From: Alistipes sp. CAG:435
GTDB taxonomy: Bacteria > Bacteroidota > Bacteroidia > Bacteroidales > UBA932
Assembly (NCBI GenBank): GCA_000433355.1
Contig: FR893161.1
Coordinates: 1 to 64,000, forward strand
Direction of reading: 5' to 3'
Length of the DNA stretch: 64,000 nucleotides
In this document: positions 1-8,732 of the stretch, one piece after another
Position numbering within the stretch: position 1 is the stretch's first letter
How the letters are laid out: each line of letters starts with the position of its first letter
The notes under the pieces: model-generated
Database searches by the model: none
Told to the model about the DNA's origin: nothing
What the model saw: only the letters and a program-made list of their open reading frames with translations
Program-made: the position numbers and the translations under genes

Positions 1-48
1 GACTGGATGATTTCAAGAAATAATCAAACGTCAAGTTTAGCAAAATTC

Positions 49-1449
49 CTAAGCGTTGGACTTCGCCAGCCTCTGTTCGCTCTTGATCAGCAGGGCGCAG
101 AGGAAGACTCCGATGAGGGCGCCCACTGCTACGGAGAGCATCGCGGTGTCCCAAGAGCTGCCGACGGCGATTCCACCGACAAGGATCTTGGAGCAGACGG
201 CGTCACCGAGAAGGTAACCGAACAGGCCCACGAAACCGGCGGCTGTTCCGGCGGCGTTCTTAGGAACGAGATTCAAGGCCTGGACGCCTGTCAGAGCCAC
301 AGGGCCGTAGATGAAGAAGCCGATAAGGCACAAGGCGATGTAGATCAGGGTCTTCTGCAAAGCCGGAGCGGCGGCGATGACACCGGAGCCGACCATCCAA
401 TAAAGCAGGACGCCGAGCAGGCAGAAGAACATACAGATCACGTTCATCGGAGCGCAGCGGCCTTTGAATATCTTGGACGTGGCCCAGCCGCAGGCAAGTG
501 TGCCGACGGCGCCGACGATGTTGTGCACGGAGAAAGCGATCTTGCTCTCAGCTGCGGTCATTATGGACTTTTCCTGAAGATAGGTCGGAGCCCAGTCACC
601 GATGCCGTAACGAACCATATAAACGGCCACGTTGGAGATGGCCACGATCCACAGGAGCTTGTTCTTGAACACATAGTCCACGAACAAGGTCTTGAACGGA
701 AGCTTCTCGTCAGCTGAGCCTTTGGACTTGATTCCTGACCAGTCCTTTCTCCAGTCCTGGACTGAAGGAAGACCGCAGGACTCCGGCGTGTCACGGATAG
801 CCCACCAGCAGAACACCGCGATCAGAATGGCGATGACGGCCGGGAACACGAAATCGCCCCTCCAGCTCTGAGTGCTGCCGAAAGCGTCAAAGATCATCAC
901 ACCGGCGATGGCAAGGAATCCAAGGGAGAAGCTGCCGATGGTGTGCGATACATTCCACACGCTCATCTTGAAGCTTCGTTCGTTCTGGCTGAACCAATGC
1001 GCCATAATTCTGCCGCAAGGAGGCCAGCCGAAACCGCTCAGCCAACCTACTATCAGCATAAGTGTGAATATGATGGCGGTGTTCACCGCGGTGTTGGCCC
1101 CGAACGGGATAAGGCCTGTCAAGATCATAGTGAGAGCCGAAAGGACAAGGCCGACGCAGAGGAACTTCCTGGCGTCAGACCTGTCGGAGACGCTTCCCAT
1201 AATGAATTTCGAGAAGGCGTACGCTATGGAGACAGCCGACATCGCGAGGCCGGCCTTGCCCGCGTCGATGATCCCGTCGTGGATCATATCCGGAGCGGCC
1301 AAAGACAGGTTCTTACGTACAAGATAGTAAGCTGCATATCCGAAAAACGCACCCAGAAAGACCTTGGTGCGCATTGCCTTATAGGTTTTGTCCACCTTGT
1401 CCTCTGCGAGAGGTTTACCCGCCTTTGGCGGATCAAGAAAACGTGACAT
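49..1449 (-). CDS. glpT: Glycerol-3-phosphate/phosphate antiporter, MFS family
   Basis: A 466-residue, 12-helix major facilitator of the organophosphate:phosphate antiporter family (GlpT/UhpT). The N-terminal part GAFFGYAAYYLVRKNLSLAAPDM matches the family's first helix and following arginine-containing loop, and the SDRSDARKF segment is the family's loop 2-3 motif. Length agrees with E. coli GlpT (about 450). Known role of the family: import of sn-glycerol-3-phosphate across the inner membrane in exchange for phosphate. No glpQ, glpK or glpD is adjacent, so the substrate could also be another sugar phosphate. The gene is monocistronic with its own promoter. ATG start at 1449 gives a complete N terminus. 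Confidence 0.85.
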   Translation of the reverse strand: MSRFLDPPKAGKPLAEDKVDKTYKAMRTKVFLGAFFGYAAYYLVRKNLSLAAPDMIHDGIIDAGKAGLAMSAVSIAYAFSKFIMGSVSDRSDARKFLCVGLVLSALTMILTGLIPFGANTAVNTAIIFTLMLIVGWLSGFGWPPCGRIMAHWFSQNERSFKMSVWNVSHTIGSFSLGFLAIAGVMIFDAFGSTQSWRGDFVFPAVIAILIAVFCWWAIRDTPESCGLPSVQDWRKDWSGIKSKGSADEKLPFKTLFVDYVFKNKLLWIVAISNVAVYMVRYGIGDWAPTYLQEKSIMTAAESKIAFSVHNIVGAVGTLACGWATSKIFKGRCAPMNVICMFFCLLGVLLYWMVGSGVIAAAPALQKTLIYIALCLIGFFIYGPVALTGVQALNLVPKNAAGTAAGFVGLFGYLLGDAVCSKILVGGIAVGSSWDTAMLSVAVGALIGVFLCALLIKSEQRLAKSNA

Positions 1450-1486
1450 AAATATTATTATTCGTTATTATAACATTTTAATCATA

Positions 1487-1494
1487 CAAATATA
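1487..1494 (-). promoter_or_regulatory. Bacteroidetes -7 box for glpT
   Basis: On the minus strand the sequence is TATATTTG, matching the Bacteroidetes -7 consensus TAnnTTTG. It lies about 38 nt upstream of the glpT start codon. Confidence 0.6.
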
Positions 1495-1555
1495 TCCATT
1501 TTGACCCTAATAAGCAAAATTAAGCTTTACATTTTGGTAATATATCGTGACATAA

Positions 1556-1597
1556 TAAAAAAGGGCCGGCCGGAATCCCGGTCAGCCCCTTTCTGAA
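1556..1597 (-). terminator. Terminator after ferritin gene
   Basis: On the minus strand an AAAGGGGC...GCCCTTTTTT inverted repeat with an inner CCGG/CCGG pair ends in a T run about 20 nt past the ferritin stop codon. Typical intrinsic terminator. Confidence 0.7.
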
Positions 1598-1616
1598 GTT
1601 TTCATCGTAAAAAGCA

Positions 1617-2096
1617 CTATCTCTTCGCAAGCTCGGCGTCAACGAAGAACGCTCCGGCCTCGCCGGCTCTCTTGAGCCTCTCGACAATCGTCAGAGCGGA
1701 ATCTTCCTCCTCGACCTGCTCACGGACAAATCCCCAAAGGAAGTCCTGTGTCGCCTTGTCCCTCTCGGCGGAAGCCAGATCAACAAGGTCATTGACGAGA
1801 CCTGAGACATGGCACTCATGCTCGTAGACATTCTGAAAGACATCCAGGAGCGATCCCCATCCGTCAGGAACGACATCGATCATTCCGACCTTGACCTCAC
1901 CGCCACGCTTGATGGCGTAGTCAGCAAGTTTGAGGGCGTGCTCCTTCTCCTCGTCAGCCTGCTTGAACATCCAGTTGGCTGAACCGTTCCATCCTTCCTT
2001 CTTGAGGTAGAAGGCCATCTGAAGATAAAGATTCGAAGACCAAAGCTCTGCGACGATCTGATCGTTGAAAGCCTTAACAAGTTTCTCTGAAATCAT
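1617..2096 (-). CDS. ftnA: Non-haem ferritin (iron storage)
   Basis: A 159-residue bacterial ferritin. Starting at ATG 2096 (MISEKLVKAF) the diiron ligands fall at the same numbers as in E. coli FtnA: E17, E50, H53, E94, Q127 and E130. An upstream in-frame start at 2123 would add nine hydrophobic residues not seen in the family, so the inner ATG is chosen. Known role: oxidation of Fe(II) and storage of ferric mineral in a 24-mer cage in the cytoplasm, also protecting against oxidative stress in Bacteroides. Single gene, followed by a terminator. Confidence 0.93.
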   Translation of the reverse strand: MISEKLVKAFNDQIVAELWSSNLYLQMAFYLKKEGWNGSANWMFKQADEEKEHALKLADYAIKRGGEVKVGMIDVVPDGWGSLLDVFQNVYEHECHVSGLVNDLVDLASAERDKATQDFLWGFVREQVEEEDSALTIVERLKRAGEAGAFFVDAELAKR

Positions 2097-2180
2097 AATA
2101 TTTTGATTTTTTAAAATCAACAAACGAATATGTCAAATGCGAAAAGCGTGCCCGAAACGGCATATTCGCAATTTAAATTA

Positions 2181-3266
2181 TTAAAATTTGATGTAATGGA
2201 CATATTCCTTCCTGGCAGGAATGAGCGGCTCGGACCTCAACCCCACTTTCTTAAAGTTAATCTCTTTTAAATCAATGCATCTGATCCCTCCGTCGTACAT
2301 CGACCGGTAGTAGAACCGCAGACCTGACATGTCAGTGACACAAGTGCACTGGGTGGCGCTCGGAATGTCAGCCGGCTCCTGGCCCTGCGCGAACTGCGCC
2401 CCGATCGGAATCTCCATCGATCCAAGAATATGAAAGGCCGTGAAGACGGATCCCTCGGCATTCGGCTTCTGCGGTGCGGTGTTCTGGAAGAAAGCCGCGC
2501 GGACAAACCTTGAAGGCGGCGTGAAATCCCCTGGCAGACCAAGCATCGCGCTTCCTCCACCGAAAGAAGACAGGGACATATTCCCAAGCGTGTGAGGCTC
2601 AGTGCGTCCAGGAAGGAGGTTGACATAGTTGTTGAGATTGGTGAGCTGCCAGTCGAACGAAGGCGAGTTGGTCAGCACGCCGAGGGTGTTCTCATAGAAA
2701 ACGCACTTCCCGTCAATGATCTCCAGCACGATCTGGCGGCCGGAGGGCTCGGCGAACCTCCAATGCACGGTCGAAGAGCGAGGATCAAATCCGTGAATAT
2801 GCACCTTAGCGATCTCGGCCTTGACCTCATCGACTGTGGCGCAACGTCCAAGGATATAGGAAACCAGTTGGAAATCAGAGATATTCGTCTCATAATTAGC
2901 TTCTGAATATTCCTCATACCTTCCATAGTCCGGGAAATAGAAAAGGCCGGCGGAGAGTCCTTTCTCGTTCATTCCCTCCATCATCAGCTCGTCCTGGACC
3001 ACAGCCACGCCGACGTAGCCGTATTTTGAAGTGAAGCTGCGGCCGGTTCCGCCGCCGGGGATGAAGGATTTCCAGGTGTGGCCGCGTGGCACTACAACCC
3101 AGCGGCAGTCATTGTCCGAGGCGGCCCACTCAATCGTGCGCGCCACCACGGTGCTTCCGTCCTTGGCTTTGAGGGTGATGCCCGTGCAGGCATAGCAGTT
3201 CTGGAACGATGCCATCAAGGCCGCTGCGGCCAGAATGATGGCGGTAAGAATCGATAAACGTTTCAT
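2181..3266 (-). CDS. Secreted Ntn amidohydrolase, choloylglycine hydrolase/penicillin acylase family
   Basis: 361 residues. A signal peptide (residues 1-26, ending CYA) is followed directly by Cys27 in CTGITLKAKDGS, the N-terminal nucleophile of the linear amide C-N hydrolase (Ntn) family; the VVARTIEW segment carries the conserved Arg. Family members cleave conjugated bile salts, penicillin V or N-acyl amides. Here the nucleophile becomes N-terminal through signal peptide cleavage, so the enzyme is probably periplasmic. Substrate cannot be told from sequence; gut Bacteroidales bile salt hydrolases belong to the same family, as do penicillin V acylases. Stands alone between ferritin and a permease gene. 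Confidence 0.85.
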   Translation of the reverse strand: MKRLSILTAIILAAAALMASFQNCYACTGITLKAKDGSTVVARTIEWAASDNDCRWVVVPRGHTWKSFIPGGGTGRSFTSKYGYVGVAVVQDELMMEGMNEKGLSAGLFYFPDYGRYEEYSEANYETNISDFQLVSYILGRCATVDEVKAEIAKVHIHGFDPRSSTVHWRFAEPSGRQIVLEIIDGKCVFYENTLGVLTNSPSFDWQLTNLNNYVNLLPGRTEPHTLGNMSLSSFGGGSAMLGLPGDFTPPSRFVRAAFFQNTAPQKPNAEGSVFTAFHILGSMEIPIGAQFAQGQEPADIPSATQCTCVTDMSGLRFYYRSMYDGGIRCIDLKEINFKKVGLRSEPLIPARKEYVHYIKF

Positions 3267-3333
3267 AAATCATGTGGTTAAAATCTGTGAATATGCCTGA
3301 TCGCAAACCGGACATATTCCCATAGGTTCACAA

Positions 3334-3366
3334 AAGGGAACGACCCGCAAATTGCGAGCCGTTCTC
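3334..3366 (-). terminator. Probable terminator after FtsX-type permease
   Basis: GAACG...CGTTC inverted repeat (12-bp arms, two mismatches, AAT loop) followed on the minus strand by CCCTTTTG. It lies about 90 nt past the permease stop codon at 3456. Confidence 0.45.
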
Positions 3367-3455
3367 TCATATTCATTGAAAAAAGTCCTTGTGGCAGATT
3401 GATTTTTCAACATTTATTTTTGACGAAGGTCATCCGGCCCGTACGCAGCCTTAGA

Positions 3456-5861
3456 CTATTCCTTCTTCAAGGTGATGCTCGGGTTCTCGGTGGCGGCCCG
3501 GTAGCATCGTCCCGTGACGACCAGAGCTGTGATCGCGAGGACAGCGACAAGGGCGGCGGCGAACACCCAGATGTAGATCGGCACCCTGTAGGCGAATCCG
3601 GACAGATACCGGTTCACAATCCACCAGGTCAGCGGCATCGCTATGATGAAGCAGATCAGCACGATCCTCGCGAACTCGATGTTGAACATCTTCAGGATCT
3701 CTCCTATCGTGGCCCCGTTGACGCGCCTTACACCGATTTCCTTGCGGCGGTACTCGGTCTCGAACATCACGAGTCCGAAGACTCCCATCAGCGAGATGAT
3801 GATCGCGAGCAGGGTGAAGAGGGTGATGAGGCGTGAGAAGTTGGCCTCGGTCTGGTACTGCCCCTGAAGTTTCTTGTCAAAGAGCTGGACATCAACGTCA
3901 TCCGGATTGACGGTCGGGTCTATCTCGGAAACAGTTGTGGCGATCTTCTTCATAATGGCGGGAATGTCGGCATTCTTCTCTGTACGCACAAGAAGCGTCG
4001 AAAGCGGTCTCCAAGGATGTTTTCCGAAGATGTACAGAGCCAAAGGAGACACATCGTTCTTCAATGAGGTGAAATTGAAATCACGGCAGAAACCGACGAC
4101 CTCGGCGTCACCTTCATCCATGTGTCCCGGCATTTTTTCATTCAAGGTGAAGCCGAACTTGTTCTTCGCTGCCTCATTGAATATGAACACGCCGTTCTCG
4201 CTCTGCTCGTCGGCCTGGGTGAAGTCCCTGCCCTCGACAACCGGAATGCCCATAAACTGCAGGAAGTTCCAGGCGACAGGATAGCACTGGAAGCTGACCT
4301 GTTCGCCCTTGTACAATCTGCCCCAGCCCATACGGCTCGGCTGTACAAGGTCTCCATCGGCCCAGGTAATGTCCTTGATCTGAGGATCTTCCCTCAATTT
4401 GGAGCTCAGAGCCTCGGCGGACTTCGCGACAGTACGGTTCACGTTGGCCGTGATGAGTTCCTCACGGTCAAAGCCCATGTCGTGGCTGAGCATGTACTTT
4501 CGCTGAAGTCCCACGAACGTGGCGCAGATGATCAGCGAGATGGAGATCAAGAACTGCAAGCCCACAAGCAAGTACCTGAACACACGCCCCTTGGCGCTTG
4601 ACGCGAACGATCCCTTGAGGGCAAGCGCCGGCGAGAAGGACGTGATGTAGAAAGCAGGATAAAGACTCGCCGCGACGGCGAAGGAAAGTCCCAGAATGAT
4701 TGTGAATATACCCACGGACATATTCGCTCCGAACGCCGTTGAGCAGGTGATGAGGTTCGCCGCCGTGGAGGTCTGGAACAGCATCACGACAGCCGCCGCC
4801 AGAGCCAACGAGATGATTATCAAGGAGACTGCCTCCATTACACAGTCCACGATCAGGCTTGCCCTTGAGGCTCCGAGAACTTTCCTTGTGTTGACCGAGT
4901 GAACGCGCACAGGGACAAGGGCGAAGAAGAAGTTCACGAAATTGATGAACGCGATGATGATGACCAGCAGCGCGATGGCAAGCAGGGTGTAAGTCGTCGT
5001 TTTGTTGCCCCTGGCTCCGTCAGTGTTGGCGATCGTCTGGTCGAAGTAGGTCTCCGTCAAAGGGATAAGGTGGACTCTGGTTCGTTTGATGGCTTCAGCC
5101 CTGCTCTCATCGCTGGCATCGGAGTCGCCTCCGATGATGTCCTCCATAACCTTGCGGGCAGCGGCTTCCAGTTCATCTTTTGAAACGCCTTCCTTTGCCT
5201 TGAAGAAGTAAGGATAACTCCACTCGCTCCAACTGTCAATGGCTTGGTCTCCGATCGGGCAGATGGCCTCGAAATCGGACAAGTCGGAGTTCATCGGCAT
5301 GTCCTTGTAGATGGCGACGATGTTGGCGTCGTGATAAGTTCCCGACTGCCAGTTTCTTATCATCACATGACCACCGACTCCCACTCCGTACTTTCTCGCG
5401 GCGGACTCGCTGAAGGCATAGTCCCAGACCCCTACATAGTTATCCCACGAGCCCTCGGTGAGTTCGAATCCGAAGACATCCAGCGTGCCTTTGTTCATCG
5501 AAGACATCCTGATGGAGACACTTGGGTCGGAAAGCGTAGGATTCTTGCCGTCCCCGACAATGGTCTCTATCGGCTGCCCGAACAGATAGCCCGTACCTCC
5601 CGCCTCGATCTCCGGAATGGAGGAGACCATCCGCTCGAACGGCGGCCTGTTCAGCCAGACCATATACTTTCCTTCAGTGTACCAGTCCGGCAGCGAGACG
5701 CAATAGATCCGGTCCGCATCCTTGACCTCTTTATTATAGGTCAGGTCGTGATGCACCTGCACCAGAATGATGTACAGCGCCGCGAACGCCACCGTCATCC
5801 CCAGAATGTTCAGCACCCCCGAAAGCGGTGTTCCCATTTTTCTTCTTCTGAATATGCTCAT
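3456..5861 (-). CDS. ABC transporter permease, FtsX/MacB type
   Basis: 801 residues with the usual Bacteroidetes layout: one N-terminal membrane helix (about 17-38), a large MacB-type periplasmic domain, three central helices (about 290-430), a second periplasmic domain, and a C-terminal block of three helices containing the FtsX motif around EIGVRRVNGATIGEI. Proteins of this type pair with a separate ATPase in efflux or lipoprotein-handling complexes or in antimicrobial-peptide resistance. No ATPase, membrane-fusion or TolC gene is adjacent, so this is an orphan permease; its partner must be elsewhere. The substrate is unknown. Confidence 0.85.
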   Translation of the reverse strand: MSIFRRRKMGTPLSGVLNILGMTVAFAALYIILVQVHHDLTYNKEVKDADRIYCVSLPDWYTEGKYMVWLNRPPFERMVSSIPEIEAGGTGYLFGQPIETIVGDGKNPTLSDPSVSIRMSSMNKGTLDVFGFELTEGSWDNYVGVWDYAFSESAARKYGVGVGGHVMIRNWQSGTYHDANIVAIYKDMPMNSDLSDFEAICPIGDQAIDSWSEWSYPYFFKAKEGVSKDELEAAARKVMEDIIGGDSDASDESRAEAIKRTRVHLIPLTETYFDQTIANTDGARGNKTTTYTLLAIALLVIIIAFINFVNFFFALVPVRVHSVNTRKVLGASRASLIVDCVMEAVSLIIISLALAAAVVMLFQTSTAANLITCSTAFGANMSVGIFTIILGLSFAVAASLYPAFYITSFSPALALKGSFASSAKGRVFRYLLVGLQFLISISLIICATFVGLQRKYMLSHDMGFDREELITANVNRTVAKSAEALSSKLREDPQIKDITWADGDLVQPSRMGWGRLYKGEQVSFQCYPVAWNFLQFMGIPVVEGRDFTQADEQSENGVFIFNEAAKNKFGFTLNEKMPGHMDEGDAEVVGFCRDFNFTSLKNDVSPLALYIFGKHPWRPLSTLLVRTEKNADIPAIMKKIATTVSEIDPTVNPDDVDVQLFDKKLQGQYQTEANFSRLITLFTLLAIIISLMGVFGLVMFETEYRRKEIGVRRVNGATIGEILKMFNIEFARIVLICFIIAMPLTWWIVNRYLSGFAYRVPIYIWVFAAALVAVLAITALVVTGRCYRAATENPSITLKKE

Positions 5862-5994
5862 ATAACTTATACTTTTAATATTTCCGTTTCTCTTCGGGTC
5901 TTTTACCCCAGAACACGGAAAATTGACAAACCACTTTTATGCCAAAAGATATAATTAACAGCAAATCAATATTTTGCCCAAATACATAAATTTA

Positions 5995-6043
5995 AGAAGT
6001 GTAAAATTTCTTTACACTCACTGTAAAAAAACTTTACACTTCT
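5995..6043. promoter_or_regulatory. Inverted/direct TTTACACT sites upstream of permease gene
   Basis: AGAAGTGTAAA (5995-6005) is the exact reverse complement of TTTACACTTCT (6033-6043), with a third TTTACACT at 6011-6018 between them. Three copies of one octamer, two inverted and two direct, upstream of the permease gene suggest a regulator binding site. The regulator is not known. Confidence 0.45.
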
Positions 6044-6048
6044 CCCCA

Positions 6049-6077
6049 GTCACTGAGCTTGTGGTCCCTGAGCCTTG
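6049..6077. repeat. Degenerate REP-like element
   Basis: Holds GTCACTGAGCTTG and CCTGAGCC, partial matches to the dispersed REP-like palindrome found at 8513, 14808, 47680, 48794, 53287, 54449, 55719 and 63384. Confidence 0.4.
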
Positions 6078-6100
6078 ACCTTCCCTAAGAATGGATTCAA

Positions 6101-7084
6101 TTATTTGGTACGTCCGACAAGACGGTCGGCGAAATCCTTGAGAATGCCGAGACGTTCTCCATCGCAGATGTTTGAGACGCATCCGAGTGCCTTTTCGGTG
6201 AGTTCAACGATTGCTTTCCTGGCGTCCTCTCCGACTTCAAGGGTGTTGTAGATGTCTTTTACCCTGCCGATTTTGGAGGCTTTCTCTCCGTCAGTCTCCG
6301 CCTTCATGGACATGGCCTCCAGAAGCTCCGCCTTGACCTTTTCGTCAGCCTTCTCGAAAGCCCTGACGGTCAGCCAGCTCTTCTTCTCGTTGAGGATGTC
6401 CCCACCGATAGGTTTTCCGAAGACCTTCACGTCACCGTAGGCGTCCAGATAGTCGTCAGCCACCTGGAAGGCCAGTCCGAGGTTGTAGCCATAGTCGTAG
6501 AGGCAGTCGAGATCCTTTTCCGGAGCACCCGCTATGATGGCTCCCATCTTGGCCGCACAGGCAATGAGCACGCTCGTCTTGAGGCCGATCATATTCATAT
6601 AATCTTTCATCGGGACGGTCTGCAGACGCTCGAAGTCCATATCGTACTGCTGCCCTTCGCACACCTCCGCCGAGGTTTTTGAGAATAGCTCCATTACATC
6701 GGTGACGACCGCGTGCGGTGCCTTTGCGATGCGGGCGTAGCTGTCGATGCACATCACGTCGCCGGAAAGGATAGCCGTGTCGGAGTCCCACTTTTTCCAG
6801 ACCGTGTCCACCCCCCTGCGCAGCGGCGAGCGGTCCATAATGTCGTCGTGGATGAGCGTGAAGCTGTGGAATACCTCGATTCCCGCCGCCGGCTCCAGAA
6901 TCTCCGGAGTCAGTTCATCCTTGTACAATGAATATGCGATCAAACATAGCGTCGGACGGATCCGTTTTCCCCCGATCGAGATCATATACCTGAGCGGATC
7001 GTAAAGCCCCGAAGGCTCCTCCGTGAACTTGATTCCCCTGAAAAGATTCTTGACAGCAGCGTCAATGGTTTCCTGATTAAGCAT
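6101..7084 (-). CDS. Polyprenyl diphosphate synthase (all-trans)
   Basis: 327-residue isoprenyl diphosphate synthase. The first aspartate-rich motif DDIMDRSPLRRG and the second, DDYLDAYGD, are both intact, as is the GGKRIRP substrate-binding segment near the N terminus. The family condenses isopentenyl diphosphate onto allylic diphosphates to give C15-C40 chains, here likely for the menaquinone side chain or a general prenyl pool. Chain length cannot be set from the sequence alone. No other isoprenoid gene is adjacent. ATG start at 7084 is the only one that keeps the N-terminal helix. Confidence 0.88.
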   Translation of the reverse strand: MLNQETIDAAVKNLFRGIKFTEEPSGLYDPLRYMISIGGKRIRPTLCLIAYSLYKDELTPEILEPAAGIEVFHSFTLIHDDIMDRSPLRRGVDTVWKKWDSDTAILSGDVMCIDSYARIAKAPHAVVTDVMELFSKTSAEVCEGQQYDMDFERLQTVPMKDYMNMIGLKTSVLIACAAKMGAIIAGAPEKDLDCLYDYGYNLGLAFQVADDYLDAYGDVKVFGKPIGGDILNEKKSWLTVRAFEKADEKVKAELLEAMSMKAETDGEKASKIGRVKDIYNTLEVGEDARKAIVELTEKALGCVSNICDGERLGILKDFADRLVGRTK

Positions 7085-7158
7085 TGCTCGTTATTTTAGG
7101 GTTGTAAAGATAAGAATTTTATTTAGTTTATCTATTTTGTCTTTTTGTTTTTCATTGC

Positions 7159-7166
7159 TATCTTTG
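7159..7166 (+). promoter_or_regulatory. -7 box for the queuosine genes
   Basis: TATCTTTG matches TAnnTTTG. Transcription would start near 7172, giving a leader of about 70 nt before the yhhQ ATG at 7244. Confidence 0.65.
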
Positions 7167-7171
7167 CACCC

Positions 7172-7243
7172 GCAAAAGGGTCCGGCCCTCTGACAAAGGG
7201 AAGGTCCTGTGTTCTTGAAACCACGTTAAAAACAAGAAGTAAA
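7172..7243 (+). promoter_or_regulatory. Structured leader of yhhQ, possible preQ1-type riboswitch (unproven)
   Basis: The leader contains alternating AGGG, GGCCCT and AAAGGGAAGG blocks that can form mutually exclusive stems. It also has a TTCTTG...CAAGAA stem (6 bp, A-rich loop) next to the start codon. The position in front of a queuosine precursor transporter makes a preQ1 or preQ0 sensor plausible, but I could not match it to the preQ1-I consensus with confidence. Confidence 0.3.
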
Positions 7244-7960
7244 ATGTCAAATTCTGTTAATCAACAGCGTGAGACGCTGTCTGTTACCTACGTTTGGATG
7301 TCAGTGACATTCTGCGTTTGTCTGGTTGTTTCCAACATCTTCATTCCACGGCTCTGGCAGGTCGGTCCGCTTCCTGTCCAACTCACCGGCGCAGTGCTTC
7401 TGTTTCCGATTTCGTACATCCTTAACGATTGCCTTACAGAGGTTTACGGATACAAGAAAGCCCGTCTGACAATCTGGATCGGCTTCGCGATGTGCCTATT
7501 TGTGTCGATCGCATCGTTCATCGTCACGAAGCTGCCTAAGCCGATGTTCGAGGACAGTTACGCCGCCGCGGAGAGCTTCAACTCCCTGTTCGGCCTGGTT
7601 CCGAGGTCGATGATCGGCTCGCTTCTGGCGTTCATCGCCGGCTCGACGGTCAACGCCTGGATTATGTCAAAGATGAAGGTGGCGACAAAAGGCAAGGGCT
7701 TCGGCTGGAGAGCCATCATCTCCACCATCGGAGGAGAGGCTACGGATTCCCTGATCTTCTTCCCGATCGCGTTCGGCGGAATGCTACCTTTCGGAGCGGT
7801 AATCAATCTGATGTTCACGCAGGTTGTGGCGAAAACCCTTTACGAGATCATCATCCTGCCTGTAACCTCTTGGGTGGTCAGGAAGGTCAAGGCATATGAA
7901 GGAATCGACACCTTCGACAACAACATATCGTATAATCCGTTTAAAGTTAATGAAATATAG
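7244..7960 (+). CDS. yhhQ: Queuosine precursor transporter (VUT/YhhQ family)
   Basis: 238 residues with about six membrane helices; COG1738/VUT family. Signature segments include PISYILNDCLTEVYGYKKAR and, in the second half, GEATDSLIFFPIAF. E. coli YhhQ imports preQ0/preQ1. The adjacent queF supports the role. An in-frame start 33 codons further upstream exists at 7145, but it lies before the promoter box and encodes non-family sequence, so ATG 7244 is chosen. 78 nt separate it from queF. Confidence 0.88.
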   Translation: MSNSVNQQRETLSVTYVWMSVTFCVCLVVSNIFIPRLWQVGPLPVQLTGAVLLFPISYILNDCLTEVYGYKKARLTIWIGFAMCLFVSIASFIVTKLPKPMFEDSYAAAESFNSLFGLVPRSMIGSLLAFIAGSTVNAWIMSKMKVATKGKGFGWRAIISTIGGEATDSLIFFPIAFGGMLPFGAVINLMFTQVVAKTLYEIIILPVTSWVVRKVKAYEGIDTFDNNISYNPFKVNEI

Positions 7961-7971
7961 TCTCGCTGCCC

Positions 7972-8006
7972 GCTCCTTGGATATTCTTCTGTAATATTCA
8001 AGGAGC
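7972..8006 (+). promoter_or_regulatory. Intergenic hairpin between yhhQ and queF
   Basis: GCTCCTTG (7972-7979) pairs with CAAGGAGC (7999-8006), and the stem is extended inward by GATATT/AATATT with one mismatch, leaving a 7-nt loop. No T run follows, so it is not a standard terminator. It may tune queF expression or protect the upstream mRNA end. Confidence 0.5.
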
Positions 8007-8038
8007 AAGGCAGGGTGAGTCTGGGTAAATATTCATTT

Positions 8039-8500
8039 ATGGCAGAAGGAAGAGAATTGGAGGGGTTGCAGTCCCTCGGCAAGAAGACTGAATATAAAAG
8101 TGACTACGCTCCGGAGGTTCTGGAGACATTCGTCAACAAGCATCAAGACAACGACTACTGGGTGAGGTTCAACTGCCCGGAGTTCACGAGCCTGTGTCCG
8201 ATCACGGGGCAGCCGGACTTCGCGGAGATCAGGATCAGTTATATTCCTGACATCAGGATGGTTGAGAGCAAGAGCTTGAAACTGTATCTGTTCAGCTTCC
8301 GCAACCACGGTGATTTCCACGAGGACTGCGTCAACAAGATAATGAAGGACCTCATCAAGTTGATGGATCCCAAGTACATAGAGGTCACCGGCCTCTTCAC
8401 TCCACGTGGTGGCATCTCCATCTACCCTTACGCAAACTACGGCCGCCCCGGCACCAAGTACGAGGCCCTCGCACAGCAGCGCTTCGCCACGCACGAATAG
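8039..8500 (+). CDS. queF: NADPH-dependent 7-cyano-7-deazaguanine reductase (preQ0 to preQ1)
   Basis: 153-residue, single-domain (YkvM-type) QueF. The FTSLCPITGQPDF segment holds the catalytic cysteine, and ESKSLKLYLFSFRNHG-type sequence is the QueF motif. The enzyme reduces the nitrile of preQ0 to the aminomethyl of preQ1 in queuosine biosynthesis, in the cytoplasm. A GTG eight codons upstream (8015) is in frame, but ATG 8039 matches the family start better. Probably co-transcribed with yhhQ, so imported and salvaged precursors can both be used. Confidence 0.93.
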   Translation: MAEGRELEGLQSLGKKTEYKSDYAPEVLETFVNKHQDNDYWVRFNCPEFTSLCPITGQPDFAEIRISYIPDIRMVESKSLKLYLFSFRNHGDFHEDCVNKIMKDLIKLMDPKYIEVTGLFTPRGGISIYPYANYGRPGTKYEALAQQRFATHE

Positions 8501-8512
8501 CTGATTTATGAA

Positions 8513-8571
8513 GTCGCTTCGGCAGGCTCAGCGACCGCATTACGATGGTCGCTGAGCCTGTCGAAGCGACC
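8513..8571. repeat. REP-like element, inverted pair
   Basis: Two copies of the dispersed palindrome face each other: GTCGCTTCGGCAGGCTCAGC, and then GTCGCTGAGCCTGTCGAAGC after a 14-nt spacer. Together they form a long hairpin downstream of queF. It may act as a transcript-end structure. Confidence 0.75.
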
Positions 8572-8715
8572 GATGTGTGAGCATCTTGGAAGACGACTTG
8601 GCATTTAATTCATTGGTAATAAACGCATTAGTATATTTCGTAGTGCCAAAACCACAACCACGACATTGCTTTGTTGCCTGATATTCAAGAAGTTGTCTGC
8701 CACGGGATTTTTCAC

Positions 8716-8723
8716 TATCTTTG
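8716..8723 (+). promoter_or_regulatory. -7 box for rsgA
   Basis: TATCTTTG ends only 9 nt before the rsgA ATG at 8733, so the transcript should be leaderless or nearly so. Confidence 0.6.
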
Positions 8724-8732
8724 CCGCTGAAT

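Noticed and set aside
3456..5861. Permease as part of a complete macAB-tolC efflux operon
   Set aside because: No ATPase, membrane-fusion or TolC gene is adjacent on either side.
7145..7243. N-terminal extension of YhhQ
   Set aside because: Overlaps the -7 box and does not match the family; ATG 7244 preferred.
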